Shown: piece by piece, positions 20,569 to 22,302 of the stretch
Numbering within the stretch: position 1 is the first letter of the stretch
Layout: each line of letters begins with the position of its first letter
IMG/VR virus record: IMGVR_UViG_3300032288_001159
Coordinates: 1-22,302 of that record
Strand: one strand, 5' to 3'
Source of the DNA: a virus
DNA: 22,302 bases
The notes under the pieces: generated by a model
What the model saw: the letters and a program-made list of their open reading frames with translations, nothing else
Databases searched by the model: none
What the model was told of the DNA's origin: nothing
Program-made: the position numbers and the translations under genes

Positions 20569-20591
20569 ATCTTGCCCTCCATTGCCTAATT

Positions 20592-20637
20592 CTGCCCCTA
20601 GTGGCAGACCACCCGCGCCCGCTTGCGCGGGCGGGGA
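20592..20637. other. Two hairpins in the gap before the 20568 gene
   Basis: The 79-nt gap has CTGCC/GGCAG (20592-20596 with 20603-20607) and a GC-rich stem GCCCGC/GCGGGC (20617-20622 with 20627-20632, loop TTGC), extended by an outer C-G pair. On the minus-strand RNA the loop is GCAA, a GNRA tetraloop. No T tract follows on either strand, so it is probably an mRNA processing, stability or pausing element rather than a full terminator. Confidence 0.4.
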
Positions 20638-20647
20638 TGGTACGTCT

Positions 20648-20788
20648 CTAGAGCTTTACGCACTTGCTCATTTCACCGATACACCATCCATCTACGTACC
20701 AGACGTTACCGCTTATCCACCATAAAAGAGCTAAGCCCGCAGCTATTGCAAGAGCTCGCACTATGCGCCCGCGTCGCGTAAGTCTCAT
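20648..20788 (-). CDS. Small single-span membrane protein
   Basis: ATG 20788 overlaps the preceding stop (TAATG). Product of 46 aa: MRLTRRGRIVRALAIAAGLA, LLWWISGNVWYVDGWCIGEM, SKCVKL. A basic N-terminus and hydrophobic residues 11-26 predict one membrane helix with the C-terminus outside, carrying two cysteines (36 and 43) that could form a disulfide. 'W..G.C.G....C..L' endings recur in small actinophage membrane proteins. Function unknown. Confidence 0.65.
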   Translation of the reverse strand: MRLTRRGRIVRALAIAAGLALLWWISGNVWYVDGWCIGEMSKCVKL

Positions 20789-21147
20789 TAGAGCCACCTA
20801 TGCCCGAGACGATAGCCCGCGTCTACGCCATCGCTAGACGCGTACAAGGTACGCGATAGCGTGTAGACGGTATGAAAGCCCATATCCATACCGGTACCCT
20901 GTACCGATATAGCGCGGTTACCGTTAGACTCTAAGAGTCTCCACCCGAGAGCTTTACCGGCGGAATAGGTGATATTAAGAATCTCGCCATTCTTTACATA
21001 AAAGAGCGATATATGCCGGGTCATACCGCTTGCACTTACGCGGCGCGTAGTTGTATAGATAACCGGCTTATTGTCTCCGGCTAATAGATTACGTAGGTAA
21101 TCGCTCTCGTGTAGCTGCTCGCTTGCTTTAGCTGTAACGGTACTCAT
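20788..21147 (-). CDS. Conserved phage protein of unknown function
   Basis: A 119-aa protein. TTTRRVSASGMTRHISLFYV, NGEILNITYSAGKALGWRL, AISVQGTGMDMGFHTVYTLS and GYRLGHRWL are recognisable as a family common in actinophages and some plasmids, always hypothetical in my memory. Conserved Arg, His and aromatic residues suggest a beta-rich fold, perhaps enzymatic or nucleic acid-binding, but no motif settles it. Both ends have TAATG overlaps. This is one of the most conserved-looking genes of the leftward block. Confidence 0.75.
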   Translation of the reverse strand: MSTVTAKASEQLHESDYLRNLLAGDNKPVIYTTTRRVSASGMTRHISLFYVKNGEILNITYSAGKALGWRLLESNGNRAISVQGTGMDMGFHTVYTLSRTLYASSDGVDAGYRLGHRWL

Positions 21148-21317
21148 TAGATAATTCCCTTACGCGAGAGGGTGGCAATAGCTGCGACTATACTCACCGA
21201 TAGGCAAGAGATTAGAGCTATCGCAACCGTATTAGCTACGGTAAGAGATAGGTGAGGGATAAGCATATAAAGGTATGCCGGTGTAATTATTGCCACCGCT
21301 AGAGTGAAATATTTCAT
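21147..21317 (-). CDS. Small two-span membrane protein
   Basis: ATG 21317 overlaps the previous stop (TAATG) and gives 56 aa. MKYFTLAVAIITPAYLYMLI and PHLSLTVANTVAIALISCLS, then VSIVAAIATLSRKGII form two hydrophobic helices joined by a short polar turn, with a basic end. It could be an early membrane-acting protein or a second holin-like protein; no family is recognised. Confidence 0.6.
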   Translation of the reverse strand: MKYFTLAVAIITPAYLYMLIPHLSLTVANTVAIALISCLSVSIVAAIATLSRKGII

Positions 21318-21562
21318 TACTTAACCATCTCTTTCAATAGAGCTTTATATGCGCGGGCATTCTCGCCGCGATAGCTTGCCGCATTAGCTAGAAAGTACAT
21401 CACAACACTCTTAGCGCTATCGGCGTAATAGTTATCCTCTACGCTGTTTATACTCTTCATTGCATTCAAGTAATCGGCGGCGTATGGGCTCACATTCTTC
21501 CAATCTTTAGCAATTGCGTAGGCAATCTCGGAGACCGTAATTGTGTTAGCTGCTGTATTCAT
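21317..21562 (-). CDS. Conserved phage protein, first gene of the leftward operon
   Basis: An 81-aa helical protein: NTAANTITVSEIAYAIAKDW and YAADYLNAMKSINSVEDNYY, ADSAKSVVMYFLANAASYRG, ENARAYKALLKEMVK. The pattern 'DSA..VV.YFL.NA..yRG..AR..K.ELK' is common in hypothetical proteins of actinophages. The ATG has AAAGGAATTACAGTA upstream. It is the promoter-proximal gene, about 47 nt from a predicted TSS, so it should be among the first expressed. Confidence 0.72.
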   Translation of the reverse strand: MNTAANTITVSEIAYAIAKDWKNVSPYAADYLNAMKSINSVEDNYYADSAKSVVMYFLANAASYRGENARAYKALLKEMVK

Positions 21563-21591
21563 TACTGTAATTCCTTTCGGTAGTTAGAGCT

Positions 21592-21609
21592 GTGAGCTCT
21601 CTAGCTCAC
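21592..21609 (-). promoter_or_regulatory. 5' leader hairpin of the leftward operon
   Basis: On the minus strand GTGAGCT-AGAG-AGCTCAC is a perfect 7-bp stem. It would start at the first transcribed base if the promoter at 21616-21646 is used. An alternative stem AGAGCT-CAC-AGCTCT (21588-21602) uses the same bases, so the two are mutually exclusive. Confidence 0.5.
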
Positions 21610-21615
21610 GGGCTT

Positions 21616-21646
21616 ATTCTATACCTACCTATACCGTATTATGCAA
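21616..21646 (-). promoter_or_regulatory. Candidate promoter for the leftward operon
   Basis: Minus strand: TTGCAT (21641-21646) and TAGAAT (21616-21621) with a 19-nt spacer, or TATAGA with 17 nt. TAGAAT matches TATAAT at five of six positions. The predicted start is at 21609, about 47 nt before the first ATG. The -35 is a weak match. Confidence 0.45.
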
Positions 21647-21676
21647 GTAGGCAAGAGCTTAGCTTTCTCGCGTGGC

Positions 21677-21701
21677 GTAAGTTACTTGCCGGTAAGTTAC
21701 T
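21677..21701. repeat. 15-nt-period direct repeat
   Basis: GTAAGTTACT occurs at 21677-21686 and 21692-21701, with similar spacers (TGCCG and CACGG) and a further GTAA after the second. It adjoins the AGCT array and may be part of the same protein-binding region. Confidence 0.65.
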
Positions 21702-21712
21702 CACGGGTAATA

Positions 21713-21815
21713 AGCTGCGAGCTGCGACGGGTGAAAGCTTGCGAGCTGTGAGCTGTGAGAGCTGCGAGCTTATCGGCCTAGCTGCGAGAGCTTGCAAGCT
21801 GCGAGGGCCAGAGCT
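21713..21815. repeat. AGCT-based iteron-like repeat array
   Basis: AGCT starts at 21713, 21720, 21736, 21744, 21751, 21760, 21767, 21780, 21789, 21797 and 21812, often as AGCTGCG or AGCTGTG units 7-9 nt apart. A perfect 12-bp palindrome AGCTTGCAAGCT lies at 21789-21800. Five more copies lie at 21588-21664, making 16 in about 230 bp where about one is expected by chance. No convincing ORF is in this region. It looks like an iteron or operator cluster. Confidence 0.75.
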
Positions 21816-21817
21816 TG

Positions 21818-22138
21818 CGGGCGGTTATTAATATTTAGGGGGCGCCGGAGATGCTGCCAACCCCGCAGCAATTCCTAACAGTAAAGCGCACAACAGGGCC
21901 GCAGCAGCAGCGCAACAGGGGGCGAGGGGGGCCGGTCTACGGTGGAAAGCGGCGAACAGACGACCCCACCTTGTTAACTTTTGTCCAAGGTAGTGTTATG
22001 TACCCATTATAAATATTTTTCCTAAAGTGAAAGTGATCTATTAAAACCGCAGGTCAGAATAGGGTGTACTGTGAGTTGTAACACAGTAATAAAGTTTTTT
22101 GGTGGAAAACGGGAAATGCAGTATTTTTCCTGCCTTCT
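21818..22138. other. Non-coding, AT-rich segment between repeat array and structured region
   Basis: No supported gene. 21840-21965 is GC-rich with short CAGC and G runs. 21990-22110 is AT-rich. It includes a minus-strand promoter candidate (22006-22033), a perfect hairpin TACTGTG/CACAGTA (22067-22073 with 22082-22088), and a small stem GGAAA/TTTCC (22112-22116 with 22126-22130). Confidence 0.6.
22006..22033 (-). promoter_or_regulatory. Candidate upstream promoter reading leftward
   Basis: Minus strand: perfect TATAAT (22006-22011), 16-nt spacer, CTTTCA (22028-22033, three of six matches to TTGACA). Transcription would start near 21999 and run through the AGCT array, giving a leader of about 440 nt before the first gene at 21562. 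Confidence 0.45.
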
Positions 22139-22263
22139 ATACAGTAGGGGCTGAAAGTTTGGAAAGCCCCGTATGCTGGCTGGTTGGCCTCTTGCGAGGC
22201 CCCCTAGGGCTGAGCACTGACTTACCCCTCAGTCGCTGAGACTCCTTCGGGAGTCTACTGTAT
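22139..22263 (+). ncRNA. Candidate multibranched structured RNA
   Basis: A 9-bp perfect closing stem, ATACAGTAG (22139-22147) with CTACTGTAT (22255-22263), encloses four stem-loops: GGGCT/AGCCC (22148-22152 with 22165-22169), GGCCTC-TTGC-GAGGCC (22186-22201), CTGAG/CTCAG (22210-22214 with 22228-22232) and ACTCC-TTCG-GGAGT (22241-22254). The last has the very stable C(UUCG)G tetraloop on the plus strand and abuts the closing stem, and the first abuts it on the other side, allowing stacking. No ORF is present. The strand is favoured as plus because of UUCG, but on the minus strand the second loop is GCAA (GNRA), so this is not certain. Confidence 0.5.
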
Positions 22264-22291
22264 CCCGCAGTCGCGGTTTTTAGTCGGGATA
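22261..22291. other. Hairpin next to the structured region
   Basis: TATCCCG (22261-22267) pairs with CGGGATA (22285-22291) over 7 bp, loop 17 nt with a TTTTT run. Its first 3 nt are shared with the closing stem of the upstream structure, so the two compete or stack. It runs close to the window edge. Confidence 0.55.
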
Positions 22292-22302
22292 GCTCTATTA
22301 AA

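Noticed and set aside
20612-20637. GC-rich hairpin as an intrinsic terminator
   Set aside because: No T tract follows on either strand, and genes of the same operon continue on both sides.
21592-21831. A 79-codon plus-strand frame in the repeat region
   Set aside because: It is generated by the AGCT repeats, starts at GTG without a ribosome binding site, has low-complexity Leu/Ala/Cys composition and lies over promoter and leader elements of the opposite strand.
21833-21990. Minus-strand frame encoding an Ala/Leu-rich hydrophobic stretch ending in SPAPPKY
   Set aside because: It reads like a signal peptide or membrane helix and lies downstream of the TATAAT at 22006, but it has no ATG and no ribosome binding site before a usable start. 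CAG-type repeats alone can give the Ala run.

Overview
The window is a stretch of a tailed bacteriophage genome, almost wholly coding except for its right end. A WhiB-family regulator, a phage sigma-like protein, a Cas4-type Fe-S nuclease, a split DnaG-type primase and actinophage-style small zinc proteins point to an actinobacterial host. The fairly low GC content of most genes suggests a low-GC aquatic actinobacterium (for example the acI/Nanopelagicales group) rather than Mycobacterium or Streptomyces; that is inference. The left edge cuts a gene. Capsid, terminase, DNA polymerase and integrase genes are not in the window.

Region 1 (1-8085, + strand) is the end of the structural module plus lysis: the tail of a TPR/glycosyltransferase-like protein, a structural adaptor-like protein, a fibre-like protein, an Fn3/glycine-rich adhesin-like protein, a small tail-associated protein, a conserved unknown, a 656-aa tail protein, a membrane/coiled-coil protein, an M15-like endolysin and a holin-like protein, closed by a strong terminator. 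An AT-rich methyltransferase-like gene on the opposite strand (3734-4438) interrupts it. It is divergent from the next gene across 36 bp that appear to hold two leaderless extended -10 promoters.

Region 2 (8149-8791, - strand) has an HNH endonuclease and a zinc-ribbon protein. Region 3 (8860-17667, + strand) is a tightly packed replication, recombination and regulation operon. It starts with a proteasome-like Ntn-hydrolase and continues with an excisionase-like HTH protein, a Cas4-like nuclease, a zinc protein, WhiB, a RecA/DnaB-like ATPase, two glycosyltransferases and a sugar-nucleotide epimerase, a Holliday-junction-resolvase-like nuclease, a primase split into zinc and Toprim proteins, a MazG/DUF1599-like protein, a sigma-like protein, another PD-(D/E)XK protein and an FmdB-like zinc ribbon. 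It ends at a bidirectional terminator (about 17670-17699).

Region 4 (17740-21562, - strand) is a convergent operon of about 20 mostly tiny genes joined by TAATG, ATGA or 8-nt overlaps: a lytic transglycosylase, several mini zinc proteins, acidic proteins and small membrane proteins. Many share a G-rich ribosome binding site followed by GGGCAA next to the start codon. Several genes here are too short for routine ORF calling.

Region 5 (21563-22302) has no supported gene. It carries leftward promoter candidates, a 5' leader with two competing hairpins, a dense AGCT repeat array, a direct repeat, an AT-rich segment, and a run of perfect stem-loops including a closed multibranched structure (22139-22263) that looks like an unannotated structured RNA. 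This region is the most novel-looking part of the window.
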